DNA of 64,000 nt from JAIRVZ01 sp031553755. GTDB taxonomy: Bacteria > Bacteroidota > Bacteroidia > Bacteroidales > Azobacteroidaceae. Positions 9,250 through 17,976 of this stretch are shown in pieces. Both the position numbers and the translations under genes were made by a program. Under the pieces are notes generated by a model. That model saw only the letters and a program-made list of their open reading frames with translations. It did not search any database and was not told the origin of the DNA. The DNA lies in the NCBI GenBank assembly GCA_031553755.1, contig JAVBKZ010000027.1, positions 12,819 to 76,818 on the forward strand. The letters run 5' to 3'. The stretch's first letter is position 1, and every line of letters starts with the position of its first letter.

Positions 9250-10239
9250 ATGAATATATTTCGTTTCTGGTTGAAAAATTCAAGAACCAAGGCTTTGCCT
9301 CAAAGTATTTTACCTGCGATATTAGCTGTATGTATGGCTTCCCGGAGTGAAAATTTCTCTATTTATCTTGGAATTTTAGCTGTTTTAGGAGTTGTATTCG
9401 GACATTTGTCGATGAATTTGTTTGATGATTATTTCGACTATAAAGTGAAAGGGTCAGAATTCAGGGATAAAATGGCTCGTGAAGGAGTTCGCGCGCGTAT
9501 AGCTAAATGCGATTACCTAACTTCGGGCGCGGCAAACCTACAACAACTATTTGTAGCCTGTTTGGTTTTCGGGCTTGTTTCTATTTGTTTAGGATTTATC
9601 ATATTTCTTCATCGAGGAGATGTTATTGTATATTATGCCATTGCTACGGCAATCATCGGAATATCTTATTCCGGGGCCCCGTTGCGTTTATCTTATCGTG
9701 GATTAGGAGAACTTGTTATTGGCTTGATGTTCGGCCCATTATTGATGACCGGTGTTTATTATTCAGCTTGTGGCACGATGGATTGGTCGGTCATTTTTAT
9801 TTCTATTCCTATTGGATTATTGGTGGCTAATATTGTTTATTCGCATGCGATTATGGATTATGAACCGGATAAAAAAGTAGGGAAAATGACTTTTGCCGTA
9901 CTACTTAAAACCAAAAAACGTATGCTGGCGGCACTTTCGATTTTATTGTCAATATCGTATCTAAGCGTTATCGCCGGAATTGTAACCGGTTATTTATCTT
10001 TGTATTACTTGTTGATATTATTGACATTGCCGATGGCATTTTCATTGTATTATATGATGAAAGAATTTGTCAAGAATCCGGAACGAACATTTGTTCCTCG
10101 TTTTTGGATGGGGCCTATGGGAGATTGGGAAAGAATGAAATCCATCGGTTTAGATTGGTTTATGATTCGTTGGTTGTTGGCCCGCAATTTGTTGTCTTTT
10201 TTCTGTTTGATAATTATTATTATTTCTTTATTCAAATAA
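9250..10239 (+). CDS. UbiA-family prenyltransferase
   Basis: This 329-residue integral membrane protein has about eight hydrophobic segments and the first aspartate-rich motif NLFDDYFDYKVKG of the UbiA family, which attaches polyprenyl chains to aromatic acceptors. A second acidic segment is DYEPDKKVGKMTFAVLL. It resembles MenA (1,4-dihydroxy-2-naphthoate prenyltransferase) in size, but it is followed 3 bases later by a radical SAM gene and no other men gene is near, so the acceptor is uncertain. The frame opens 14 codons earlier at 9208, but those codons are encoded by a direct repeat (9213-9249), so I choose the ATG at 9250. Confidence 0.82.
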   Translation: MNIFRFWLKNSRTKALPQSILPAILAVCMASRSENFSIYLGILAVLGVVFGHLSMNLFDDYFDYKVKGSEFRDKMAREGVRARIAKCDYLTSGAANLQQLFVACLVFGLVSICLGFIIFLHRGDVIVYYAIATAIIGISYSGAPLRLSYRGLGELVIGLMFGPLLMTGVYYSACGTMDWSVIFISIPIGLLVANIVYSHAIMDYEPDKKVGKMTFAVLLKTKKRMLAALSILLSISYLSVIAGIVTGYLSLYYLLILLTLPMAFSLYYMMKEFVKNPERTFVPRFWMGPMGDWERMKSIGLDWFMIRWLLARNLLSFFCLIIIIISLFK

Positions 10240-10242
10240 ATC

Positions 10243-11145
10243 ATGTTAAAATCCTTGATATATCTTCCCCTTTGGTTTGTAAAAGCTAAGTTTTTAGGAA
10301 TTAAAGCGCCGCTGCAAACTGTTCTATTTATATCTGATCAATGTAATTTAGCATGTAAACATTGTACGGTTTACAAACAGGAAAATTTAAATATCAAAAC
10401 CTACGCGCAGATTAAAGAAGAATTAGAATATTCATACAAATTAGGTTCACGTTTTGTCGATTTCGAAGGAGGAGAGCCAACTATTTGGAAACAAGGAAAT
10501 TATAGATTGAACGACCTCATCAGGTTATCCAAAGAAATAGGATTTTATTCGGCTACCGTAACTACCAACGCCCAACTTCCTTTTGTTGGTTGTGAAGCCG
10601 ATTCGATTTGGGTCAGTTTAGATGGCATCAAGGATTATCATGATGTAATCAGAGGAAAGGGCGCTTTTGAAAAGTTGGTAAAAAACATCGCGGGTTCCGG
10701 ACATCCGAAATTAAGCGTAAATATGGTTATCAACACCATTAATTATAAGTGTGTTGAAAGAACCATTGAATTTGCTCAAAATAATCCTCATATACAATCT
10801 ATATCCCTCAACTTCCATACTCCTTACAAAGGAACGGAACATTTGTTTCTCGATTGGGAAAGGCGCAAAGAGGTTATTGATTTAATTATCGCGAAGAAAA
10901 AAGCGGGTTATTCTATTATGAATTCTATTTCGGGATTGAAATTGATGAAACACAACCAATTCAAAAAACAGTGTTGGGTAACGAATTTTATCATGTCTGA
11001 CGGGACTCGCCTTAATGAATGTCAAGGAAAAACGGCAAATGTTTGCGACAATTGCGGATTTTCGATGGCGGGAGAAATGCGGAGTGTTTTTGACTTAAAA
11101 TTCGATACGATTTTCGCGGGAATGAAGTTAAGGATGAAAGAATAA
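10243..11145 (+). CDS. Radical SAM protein
   Basis: This 300-residue protein carries the radical SAM cluster motif CNLACKHC (C34, C38, C41) and the SAM-binding FVDFEGGEPTIW segment. Near the C-terminus there are further cysteines (C in KKQCWVTNF, then ECQGKTANVCDNCGFSM) that could form a SPASM-like auxiliary cluster. An N-terminal hydrophobic stretch (LIYLPLWFVKAKFLGI) suggests membrane association, in line with the 3-base spacing to the upstream prenyltransferase gene. I do not recognise the exact reaction. The pairing suggests modification of a prenylated lipid or quinone, which is inference. Confidence 0.85.
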   Translation: MLKSLIYLPLWFVKAKFLGIKAPLQTVLFISDQCNLACKHCTVYKQENLNIKTYAQIKEELEYSYKLGSRFVDFEGGEPTIWKQGNYRLNDLIRLSKEIGFYSATVTTNAQLPFVGCEADSIWVSLDGIKDYHDVIRGKGAFEKLVKNIAGSGHPKLSVNMVINTINYKCVERTIEFAQNNPHIQSISLNFHTPYKGTEHLFLDWERRKEVIDLIIAKKKAGYSIMNSISGLKLMKHNQFKKQCWVTNFIMSDGTRLNECQGKTANVCDNCGFSMAGEMRSVFDLKFDTIFAGMKLRMKE

Positions 11146-11177
11146 TTTCCCAATTTTTTTGTTTTCAAATTTCTTTA

Positions 11178-11185
11178 TACATTTG
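11178..11185 (+). promoter_or_regulatory. Putative -7 element upstream of the M48-like gene
   Basis: TACATTTG matches TAnnTTTG, about 70 bases upstream of the start, with a TTTG at 11158-11161 that is slightly too close for a standard -33 element. Confidence 0.45.
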
Positions 11186-11254
11186 CACCTCCATTCGCGT
11201 ATTAAGATACATTATTGACTTCTCAAAATTTTATTAATAATAAAAATTAAATTC

Positions 11255-12058
11255 ATGATTAAGAAAACTTTTCTTGCAGCATCTGTTGTTGCGGTAATGT
11301 GTGTATGTGCAACTCCTGCGCAAGCTCAATTCGGCAAAGCGTTAAAAAATGTAGGTAAATCGGTAGGTGGCGCGGTAACCGCTGTAGCGGGAGACATGGC
11401 TGCCGATGTAGCGGCTAACAAAGTATCTGACAATATTGTTGTTTTTATGGATAACAACAATAAGGTTTCCGCGGATAATAGCGCTTATACCAAAAGATTA
11501 GCTTCTATTGTAGGAACTAATTATGTAACAGTTGATGGCTTATCACTGAACTATAAAGTGTATGAAAGCGCTGAAGTTAATGTTTTAGCTTGCGCCAATG
11601 GATGTATTCGTGTTTATTCGGGAATGATGGACGCTTTGACCGATGACGAATTATTAGCGACTATCGCTATTCAAATCGGACATATTGTGAACAAAGATAC
11701 AAGAGACGCTTTGATGAAAGTCGCTTCTCAAGGTAACGCGGCTAATGCTACAAGCGCTCAATTGGAAAAAATGCTTTCATTTTCAGGAGATAAAATGGGT
11801 AGTATTGTTAACGAATTGATTCAAATTCCTTATTCCGACAAACAAAATAAAGCGGCCGATGAATATGCTTTTAATTTGTTGAAAAACAATAAAAAAGATA
11901 CTAAAGCATTGGTTTCCGCATTACAAAAATTCGCGACTATGGAAGAAATGGATAAAAAAGCTGAAACTGACGCGAACGCGCCTGTGAGTGGAGCCGCTAA
12001 ATATACAAGAGTTAACACAAACAATGCAGCTTGCGCTTCTTATGTTTCTTCATTATAA
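11255..12058 (+). CDS. Secreted M48-peptidase-like protein with degenerate zinc motif
   Basis: This 267-residue protein has a clear signal peptide (cleavage near ATPAQA/Q at residues 20-25). The region LTDDELLATIAIQIGHIVNKD aligns by pattern with the M48 metallopeptidase helix that normally reads xxHExGHxx. Here the first zinc ligand His is I139 and the catalytic Glu is Q140, while H143 remains. The downstream helix DEYAFNLL keeps E203 at the place of the third zinc ligand. By family knowledge it should therefore be catalytically inactive. The protein is Ala/Asn-rich and lacks a lipobox. It is followed by a strong bidirectional terminator, so it is monocistronic. Confidence 0.8.
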   Translation: MIKKTFLAASVVAVMCVCATPAQAQFGKALKNVGKSVGGAVTAVAGDMAADVAANKVSDNIVVFMDNNNKVSADNSAYTKRLASIVGTNYVTVDGLSLNYKVYESAEVNVLACANGCIRVYSGMMDALTDDELLATIAIQIGHIVNKDTRDALMKVASQGNAANATSAQLEKMLSFSGDKMGSIVNELIQIPYSDKQNKAADEYAFNLLKNNKKDTKALVSALQKFATMEEMDKKAETDANAPVSGAAKYTRVNTNNAACASYVSSL

Positions 12059-12100
12059 TATTTTCAATTGAAATAAAACTGTAACGTATACAATAAAAAA

Positions 12101-12121
12101 AATCCCGCTATCAGCGGGATT
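12101..12121. terminator. Bidirectional intrinsic terminator
   Basis: A perfect 9-bp stem AATCCCGCT / AGCGGGATT with a 3-base loop (ATC) is flanked by an A-tract on the left and a T-tract on the right. It lies between the convergent M48-like gene and DUF5723 gene and can serve both. Confidence 0.92.
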
Positions 12122-12137
12122 TTTTTATTTCATTACT

Positions 12138-13592
12138 TCAATGTTTTTGTCCGAGAGGAATTGTTAGCCCGAACTGTACATTATATGCTTTCATTGTTGT
12201 CGGCACATAGTCTGAATTCCAATGGGGAATAATGTAATCACTGGCAAGGAATAAGTTCAAACCTTTGCTTGGAACAAAATTCAACGCTAATCCGAAAGTA
12301 TTGAATTTGCTATGAACGAAAGAATAACTCAATCCCGCTTCAAACCAACTTACAGGTTTATATGCTCCCGCCATTGTAAATTCCGTTACACTGTGAGACT
12401 TATTGAAATAAGTTGTTGAAAGCAATCCTCCGGAAAGTTTGTCTTTCAAAAATTCATATTCCAATCCGAAATTCATTTTCATTCTCAAAGAAGTTGAACG
12501 GTCTCCCGATTTTTCAGAATCTTCTCTCAATTCCATAGCGTCTTCAACAGCGTCTCCTATTTTTTCAATCTGATTTTCAAAAGAATTTTCATCGTTTTCG
12601 TCACCATTTGTTGAGAATATATACTCTCCGGTAACAACTTGTTCCATTGGGTCTGTAGCAAGGTATACACTATTTTTTTTCGACCAGGAAATAAATCCGA
12701 TATCGGTAAGCGCGGCTGAAACCGTAAACCGATTAACAATATCCGACAATGGGCCATTGATTGATTCAGCAAGTGTTGACAATTTATAAGTAGCTCCCAA
12801 GTCGAATCCAAATCCCGAACCGGTGATTCCAAATCCGTCCATCTCAAGTTCATCAAGCGTGCCATCATCTTTGTATGTAGCTTTAAGCCCGGGAGCCGAT
12901 CCTTCGATCATCGCGTGAGAACTCATTGTCCATACATCTTTCCCAGCATCGACAGTTAAATTTTTCAAATAAAAATCGGTATCGACAAAACCTAACAAAA
13001 GTTTTCCTTTAACTCCCACAACAAGCGTATTGTCAAGAAACGGACGAGAATAGCCAAGTCCTAATTCACCATATCCGGTGGCGGTACCTCTGGAATTACC
13101 TATGTTATAAATGGAGGGATTATTCGCGCTGAAACCTTTTTTTCCAAACTCAAAGAAAGAATAAGGAACATTAGCGTCGATATGAGCTTTCACTCCTAAA
13201 TCAATCGTCCAAAAACTCTCTCCGCTATAAAATCCCATCGAAAATAAAGAATACGAAAGGTCGATATTCGCATAGTTGTTTTCTCCTATATTTTTCAGAA
13301 AATCATCATTCGAAATATCTTCATGTAGAAAAGTTTTAGATTGAGTTCCTCCCGGAAAAATAAAATGGTCAAGATTAAATGTATTGGTTTTCACATCGGC
13401 GTAAATATTAGCAAGGAAAGGAAAGCCAAAATAACCTTGTTCGGGGCGAAGCGCCGGATTGAAAGAAGTTCTACTATGTTGGGATTTCATAAAATATCCC
13501 GTGTTTGTTGTTTGCGCGAATGCAGGTAACATTGAGCAAAATACGCCCGCGACCAACAGAAAAAATCGTATGTTTTTATATATTGTATTCAT
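12138..13592 (-). CDS. DUF5723-family outer-membrane-associated protein
   Basis: This 484-residue protein has a signal peptide (cleavage near LPAFA/Q at about residue 26) and a beta-strand-rich body that starts with TSFNPALRPEQGYFGFPF, resembling the DUF5723 family of Bacteroidetes, which is predicted to form an outer-membrane barrel related to PorV/FadL-like folds. It ends with YNVQFGLTIPLGQKH, as in barrel-like proteins. It is the second gene of a pair with the large lipoprotein upstream (27 bases between them). Function is unknown. Confidence 0.75.
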   Translation of the reverse strand: MNTIYKNIRFFLLVAGVFCSMLPAFAQTTNTGYFMKSQHSRTSFNPALRPEQGYFGFPFLANIYADVKTNTFNLDHFIFPGGTQSKTFLHEDISNDDFLKNIGENNYANIDLSYSLFSMGFYSGESFWTIDLGVKAHIDANVPYSFFEFGKKGFSANNPSIYNIGNSRGTATGYGELGLGYSRPFLDNTLVVGVKGKLLLGFVDTDFYLKNLTVDAGKDVWTMSSHAMIEGSAPGLKATYKDDGTLDELEMDGFGITGSGFGFDLGATYKLSTLAESINGPLSDIVNRFTVSAALTDIGFISWSKKNSVYLATDPMEQVVTGEYIFSTNGDENDENSFENQIEKIGDAVEDAMELREDSEKSGDRSTSLRMKMNFGLEYEFLKDKLSGGLLSTTYFNKSHSVTEFTMAGAYKPVSWFEAGLSYSFVHSKFNTFGLALNFVPSKGLNLFLASDYIIPHWNSDYVPTTMKAYNVQFGLTIPLGQKH

Positions 13593-13619
13593 AAAATGTA
13601 GTTCTTTTAAAGGTTGATA

Positions 13620-15365
13620 TTAGAGAGTAAAATGAATTCCATCAGAAGAAATCAATCTCAATTTTCTAATTCCGATATAATCATCTTTGGTCAGAATCAG
13701 CGGCAAATCTGCTCCGGTAGATTTTCCGTTTATGGTAAAATTAAGGCTCAAATGTTTCGCGTCTTTCATTTTGGCAAAGCCATCGCTTCCTGACGTAATT
13801 TTAATGACTAAACGATTGTCTCCAATATTCAATCCGTTGGCCAATTTTGAAGGACTTACAGTGATATTGAGTCCGTCTATTTTTTTTCCGTTATTATCTA
13901 ATATTGTTGCCGCAACTGACATGTTTACGGCATCTTTAACAACTGGTTTCCCAAGAGAAACATCTACCGAGTCGGCTTCTATAGAAACATAGCTACCTGC
14001 TTTTGCATTTTTGAAAAACTGATCATAAATGTCTTCTGAAAATACATCCCTCAAAGTATCTTTAACATTTAAATTCAATTGAGAGAAACTGAGAGGCACT
14101 TTCATATTGTAATTTCCATTTAATTGAACATCATCAAATACAAAATAAGCGTCTTCTTGATCTGCTTTCAATACCAAGGTATAATCAACTTGATTAGGTT
14201 TATGATTGAAAAGCTGATCCAAATCTGCTCTTACCCATTTTTCTGAAGGAAAAATATTTTTAGGAGATAGCCAGTAATTAGTTTCTTCTACTCCTCCTTT
14301 TGTAGCCGGTTTTGTGAATATCAAAGGATCATTGATGTTGATAGTATTTTTTGTACTTCCGTTAATAGCATCAAATTTAGCATTGATACTGAAGGCAAGT
14401 CCTAAATTCGATTTCAAATCAAAGTTCAACTGGGGGTTATAAAAATTGAAAACATCATTACTTGTGAATGAGTCATAAAACGACTCCATTCCTGTGATAC
14501 TTCCTGTAATGTTTTCTTCAATCTTTGCCGAAACATTTACAAAAGAAGGTTTGATAGTTCCTGTATTTGCTGTTCCTGCTTCAATTTGCATTTCAAATTC
14601 AAATTCACTTGTTTTAGTGGTTACTCTGGTTTTTTGTCCATTAGTAATTTTTGCTGAATACTTAAGCATATTACCTGTATTTTTATATTGGTAATTAGCA
14701 ACATCCGCTTCAATAACGAAAGGTTTATTGTTATTAAACCTGCGAACATCTATCGCGTTTATTATTGTACGAGGTTTATTAGGATCTTTCGGATTTTTAA
14801 CAGTAAAATTTTCAGGTAAAACGATTTCAAAATTCATTATCGCCGAATCTTTATCTGCGGATGTTTCAAATTTAATTCCTCTGAATATGACTGAAAGTTG
14901 AATCTTACAACTCTTAAAGTCAATTGATTTAACATCAATATTCCAATCGTTATATTCGATTGTAGGCTTATTGATATCAAATTCTACTTCCGAATTATCA
15001 GCAATCACAACTTCCGTTGGGAGGAAATCATTGATTGTAATTTCCGGTTCTGTTTGAGTAATAGGTTCAATACTGATATTTGTTTCAGGAACACCTTCAA
15101 ATTTAGGAATTTCAAAATCGGAAAACTCACCGGAAAAATTCACATAAAGTTCTCCCTTTTCATCAAAAAGGATGTCTTCATAATGTTTTTCTATCTCATC
15201 AAGTAACACGATTTTATTGAGATTTCCTACAGGAACGTTCACTCCATTGGGACTGAAAACCGCGTTTTTGTCTAAGTCATCAAAGTCATAATCTTTATCT
15301 ACACATGCAGGTAGAAGTAAAAAGATACCAAGAACAGGTATCAAAAATCGAGGAAAGAATTTCAT
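13620..15365 (-). CDS. Large lipoprotein of unknown function
   Basis: This 581-residue protein has a lipoprotein signal (LIPVLGIFLLLPACVDKDYD; the lipid-anchored residue is C21), followed by a short acidic stretch (DKDYDFDDLDKN) and an all-beta body without motifs I recognise. Several segments look like repeated beta-sandwich units (for example VEFDINKPTIEYNDW and similar strands). It is the first gene of a probable operon with the DUF5723 protein. Together they may form a surface complex with the lipoprotein sitting on the barrel, which is inference. Confidence 0.75.
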   Translation of the reverse strand: MKFFPRFLIPVLGIFLLLPACVDKDYDFDDLDKNAVFSPNGVNVPVGNLNKIVLLDEIEKHYEDILFDEKGELYVNFSGEFSDFEIPKFEGVPETNISIEPITQTEPEITINDFLPTEVVIADNSEVEFDINKPTIEYNDWNIDVKSIDFKSCKIQLSVIFRGIKFETSADKDSAIMNFEIVLPENFTVKNPKDPNKPRTIINAIDVRRFNNNKPFVIEADVANYQYKNTGNMLKYSAKITNGQKTRVTTKTSEFEFEMQIEAGTANTGTIKPSFVNVSAKIEENITGSITGMESFYDSFTSNDVFNFYNPQLNFDLKSNLGLAFSINAKFDAINGSTKNTININDPLIFTKPATKGGVEETNYWLSPKNIFPSEKWVRADLDQLFNHKPNQVDYTLVLKADQEDAYFVFDDVQLNGNYNMKVPLSFSQLNLNVKDTLRDVFSEDIYDQFFKNAKAGSYVSIEADSVDVSLGKPVVKDAVNMSVAATILDNNGKKIDGLNITVSPSKLANGLNIGDNRLVIKITSGSDGFAKMKDAKHLSLNFTINGKSTGADLPLILTKDDYIGIRKLRLISSDGIHFTL

Positions 15366-15460
15366 ATAATTTAAATTTAATTAATAATATCTCACGCAAA
15401 AAATGTACTAAATATTAGTAAAGAATGTGTTTAAAAAGGGAATATAGTTTTATCCTTTTG

Positions 15461-15468
15461 CAAATATA
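15461..15468 (-). promoter_or_regulatory. Putative -7 element of the lipoprotein/DUF5723 operon
   Basis: The coding strand reads TATATTTG, matching TAnnTTTG, 95 bases upstream of the lipoprotein start. It is divergent to a similar element at 15514-15521. Confidence 0.45.
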
Positions 15469-15513
15469 TACTATAAAATTGTAAAAAACATATATATTTA
15501 AGTAAAAACTCTT

Positions 15514-15521
15514 TATCTTTG
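15514..15521 (+). promoter_or_regulatory. Putative -7 element of the T9SS esterase gene
   Basis: TATCTTTG matches TAnnTTTG, 49 bases upstream of the esterase start. No clear -33 TTG is present at the right distance. Confidence 0.45.
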
Positions 15522-15570
15522 TGATAATTTCGTTAGTTTATCATTATTATTAATTTTAAAATACAGGTTT

Positions 15571-16815
15571 ATGAGGAATTTTTTTTACTTTTTTGCGTGC
15601 TTTTTATCTATTTGTAACCTTTATGCCGGTCAATATCCGGAAAGTAAAAAAATAACGGTTGGCGGATTTGAACGCGATTATCAACTTTACCTTCCTTCCA
15701 CTTACAATAATGAAACTGGAATATTGATGTGCTTGCATGGATTAAACCGCAGTCCTGAAGATTTTTTCGGTGATTTGAATATTGTACCTCTCGCGGAAAT
15801 GTTAAATTTGGCAATTATAGCGCCTAAAGCTTTGCCCGAACAAACTCCTAAAGTCATTGAAGATATCAATAAACTTCCTGAAGATTCAAGGATTCCATTA
15901 GACGCAGTTTGGGGAGCAGGTTTATATGTTGATGTTAAAGTAAAGATAGGAATGTTTGATATTCCTTACATTTCGGTGCAGTTGAACAAAGATATTGATG
16001 ATGTTACTTTCCTGAAAACAATTATAGATGAAAATCGAAACAACTACTCTCTTAATTCAAAAAGAATTTACTTTTTAGGAACTTCTTTAGGTGGTTTTAT
16101 GTCGTATCAATATGCTATGTATCACGCCGAAAGTCTCGCAGGATTGATTTCTATTGCCGGTTCAATGGGAACAGAAATTAAAAACAAAGAAAATGTGAAA
16201 AATTTACCTATTTGTGATTTCCATAGCACTACAGACGAAGTTGTTCCGTATGAAGGAAATACGAGTACTCCTGTAGATTATGGCGGAGCTACTTTAATCG
16301 CAAATGTTTCTCTTTGTGAAAAAACAGAAAATGTTATTTCTTTTTGGAATAGTGTCAATCATCCTTCGGGAGTTCAACCGGCACCTTTAGATTTTCGCGA
16401 GGCTAACGGAAAAAATGTAACCAAATATACCTATTCTTCTCCAGGCTCAAAAGACGTAATTCATTATAAAATTACAGGAGCCGGTCATGAATATTTCTTT
16501 TCGAAACTTAAAGGAGATTCGATGGATTATTTAGAAGAAATAGGAAATTTCATCGCGGCAAACCAAAATGGAAATAGTATTAAAAACATCAAGATTGAAG
16601 ATGCGGGAATATATCCAAATCCGGCAAAAGATATTATTTCTATAAAAAATACAAATTCGGGCATTATTTCAATTACTGATTTAAGCGGTAAAATTATTTC
16701 TTCAGGAAAAATAGTTGATGGGATATACAATGTTTCTTCCTTACAACAAGGTCTTTATTTGGTAAAAGTTGTAACAGGAAATATGAATTATATTGGAAAA
16801 ATGATCAAAAAATAA
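15571..16815 (+). CDS. Secreted alpha/beta-hydrolase (esterase/PHB-depolymerase-like) with T9SS sorting domain
   Basis: This 414-residue protein has a signal peptide (cleavage near NLYAG/Q), an alpha/beta hydrolase domain with HG oxyanion segment (MCLHGLNRSP) and nucleophile elbow GTSLGG (S172), a likely acid D in STTDEVVPYEG and catalytic His in GAGHEYF. The last ~75 residues form a type IX secretion C-terminal domain (IYPNPAKD, then ITDLSGKII and LQQGLYLVKV). It is therefore predicted to be exported to the cell surface by the T9SS whose regulators porW/porX lie at 58.7-63.8 kb. The natural ester substrate is unknown; feruloyl/acetyl-xylan-type or polyester substrates are possible. Confidence 0.88.
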   Translation: MRNFFYFFACFLSICNLYAGQYPESKKITVGGFERDYQLYLPSTYNNETGILMCLHGLNRSPEDFFGDLNIVPLAEMLNLAIIAPKALPEQTPKVIEDINKLPEDSRIPLDAVWGAGLYVDVKVKIGMFDIPYISVQLNKDIDDVTFLKTIIDENRNNYSLNSKRIYFLGTSLGGFMSYQYAMYHAESLAGLISIAGSMGTEIKNKENVKNLPICDFHSTTDEVVPYEGNTSTPVDYGGATLIANVSLCEKTENVISFWNSVNHPSGVQPAPLDFREANGKNVTKYTYSSPGSKDVIHYKITGAGHEYFFSKLKGDSMDYLEEIGNFIAANQNGNSIKNIKIEDAGIYPNPAKDIISIKNTNSGIISITDLSGKIISSGKIVDGIYNVSSLQQGLYLVKVVTGNMNYIGKMIKK

Positions 16816-16847
16816 TTTTCAAACGGAAACGAAAAATATAAAAAAAA

Positions 16848-16867
16848 GAGTCACTGAGAGGTGGCTC
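16848..16867. terminator. Bidirectional intrinsic terminator
   Basis: GAGTCAC / GTGGCTC forms a 7-bp stem with one G-U pair, flanked by seven A on the left and a run of T on the right. It separates the convergent esterase and Rpn genes. Confidence 0.85.
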
Positions 16868-16884
16868 TTTTTTTTATGTTAAAA

Positions 16885-17802
16885 TCATTTCAATGATTCA
16901 ATTTGTTCTGAGGATAATCCTGTAATTTCAGAAATTATTTCTACAGAAAATCCTTTTTTCAAGCAATTTTTCGCGAGTTGTATTTTTTCCTGCTCGACAC
17001 CTTTTTCCATACCTCTTTCTAATCCAATCTCGACACCTTCTTCTTTTCCTTTTTCCACACCTTCAGAAAAACCTTTTTGCTCATAATAAAGTATAGCATC
17101 CTGGACATCGGCATATTCCGTTATACTTTTCTTGTACTCTTCCATCTCTTTTGTTGTTAATTGTGAAATCTCGGCTGCCCGGAACAACGTGTCAAAAACC
17201 CTGCCTTGTAATTCCGCGGGACGGTTCTCGAACGAGGGCAACTTCTTCAATAAATACACCCAACGGTCGAAATTTGTTGCAAGTTCGTCTAACTTTTTTG
17301 TGAACTTCGGCAATTCCAAGTATTTATAAACTAACTTGTCATAAAATACTTCGCCCGTTTGTTTTTCTATTAGCATCACATCGTGGAAATAATTTTCATT
17401 CTTGTCAAATAAAACAAAATCCACAATGGAAATAGTGTACACCGCACTTAACTGGAAATTCCATTTCCCTTTTTTTGCTTGTGATTGAATCGGAAAAGTG
17501 GAATAATAGATACTTCTTTCCTTGAAATGCGCTTGCCGTACTTTCTGTAACTCAACGATAAAATATTTGTCACAATTGGTTTTGCAATAAATATCGAAAA
17601 CTGCTTTCCGGTCGGTTTCTTTTTGTCCTAATTGTTCTGTTGTCAAATAACTCAGGTTGATGATTTTTCCCTGGTCATGAATCAGTTCATTGAGAAAATT
17701 GATTAACAACTCTTTGTAAGTTTCCGAACCGAAGATTCGTTTAAATCCGTAATCTGTGAGGGGATTCAAGTATTTCACCCCTTCTAAACATAACTCTTCC
17801 AT
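16885..17802 (-). CDS. Rpn-family PD-(D/E)XK nuclease / putative transposase, copy 1 (intact)
   Basis: This 305-residue protein belongs to the PD-(D/E)XK nuclease transposase family (PF12784), related to the Rpn recombination-promoting nucleases. NPLTDYGFKRIFG is the N-terminal hallmark, and AVFDIYCK followed by YFIVELQK supplies the D and ExQ catalytic residues. The C-terminal region has the Gly/Glu/Lys repeats common in this family (EGVEKGKEEGVEIGLERG) before a conserved tail helix (FSVEIISEITGL). A nearly identical copy lies inverted at 56.4-57.4 kb, but this one is intact from its ATG. Its role in the cell is unproven. Confidence 0.88.
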   Translation of the reverse strand: MEELCLEGVKYLNPLTDYGFKRIFGSETYKELLINFLNELIHDQGKIINLSYLTTEQLGQKETDRKAVFDIYCKTNCDKYFIVELQKVRQAHFKERSIYYSTFPIQSQAKKGKWNFQLSAVYTISIVDFVLFDKNENYFHDVMLIEKQTGEVFYDKLVYKYLELPKFTKKLDELATNFDRWVYLLKKLPSFENRPAELQGRVFDTLFRAAEISQLTTKEMEEYKKSITEYADVQDAILYYEQKGFSEGVEKGKEEGVEIGLERGMEKGVEQEKIQLAKNCLKKGFSVEIISEITGLSSEQIESLK

Positions 17803-17853
17803 GAAAAATAGATGGTTTTAATGATTAAAATTTGTTTTGATTAATAAAGGAAA

Positions 17854-17861
17854 CAAATGTA
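17854..17861 (-). promoter_or_regulatory. Putative -7 element of Rpn copy 1
   Basis: The coding strand reads TACATTTG, 51 bases upstream of the start codon. The second copy has TATATTTG at a similar distance (56383-56390). Confidence 0.45.
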
Positions 17862-17945
17862 AAGATTTTTTTGAATAATTTGATAGATATGATATAGGCA
17901 AATAAATAATTTCTTTCAGTGCAGAGATTTACTCTCAAAATTTAA

Positions 17946-17953
17946 TAACTTTG
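17946..17953 (+). promoter_or_regulatory. Putative -7 element of the HerA-like gene
   Basis: TAACTTTG matches TAnnTTTG, 23 bases upstream of the start codon. Confidence 0.45.
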
Positions 17954-17976
17954 GACAAAATAATAAATGAAATAAA

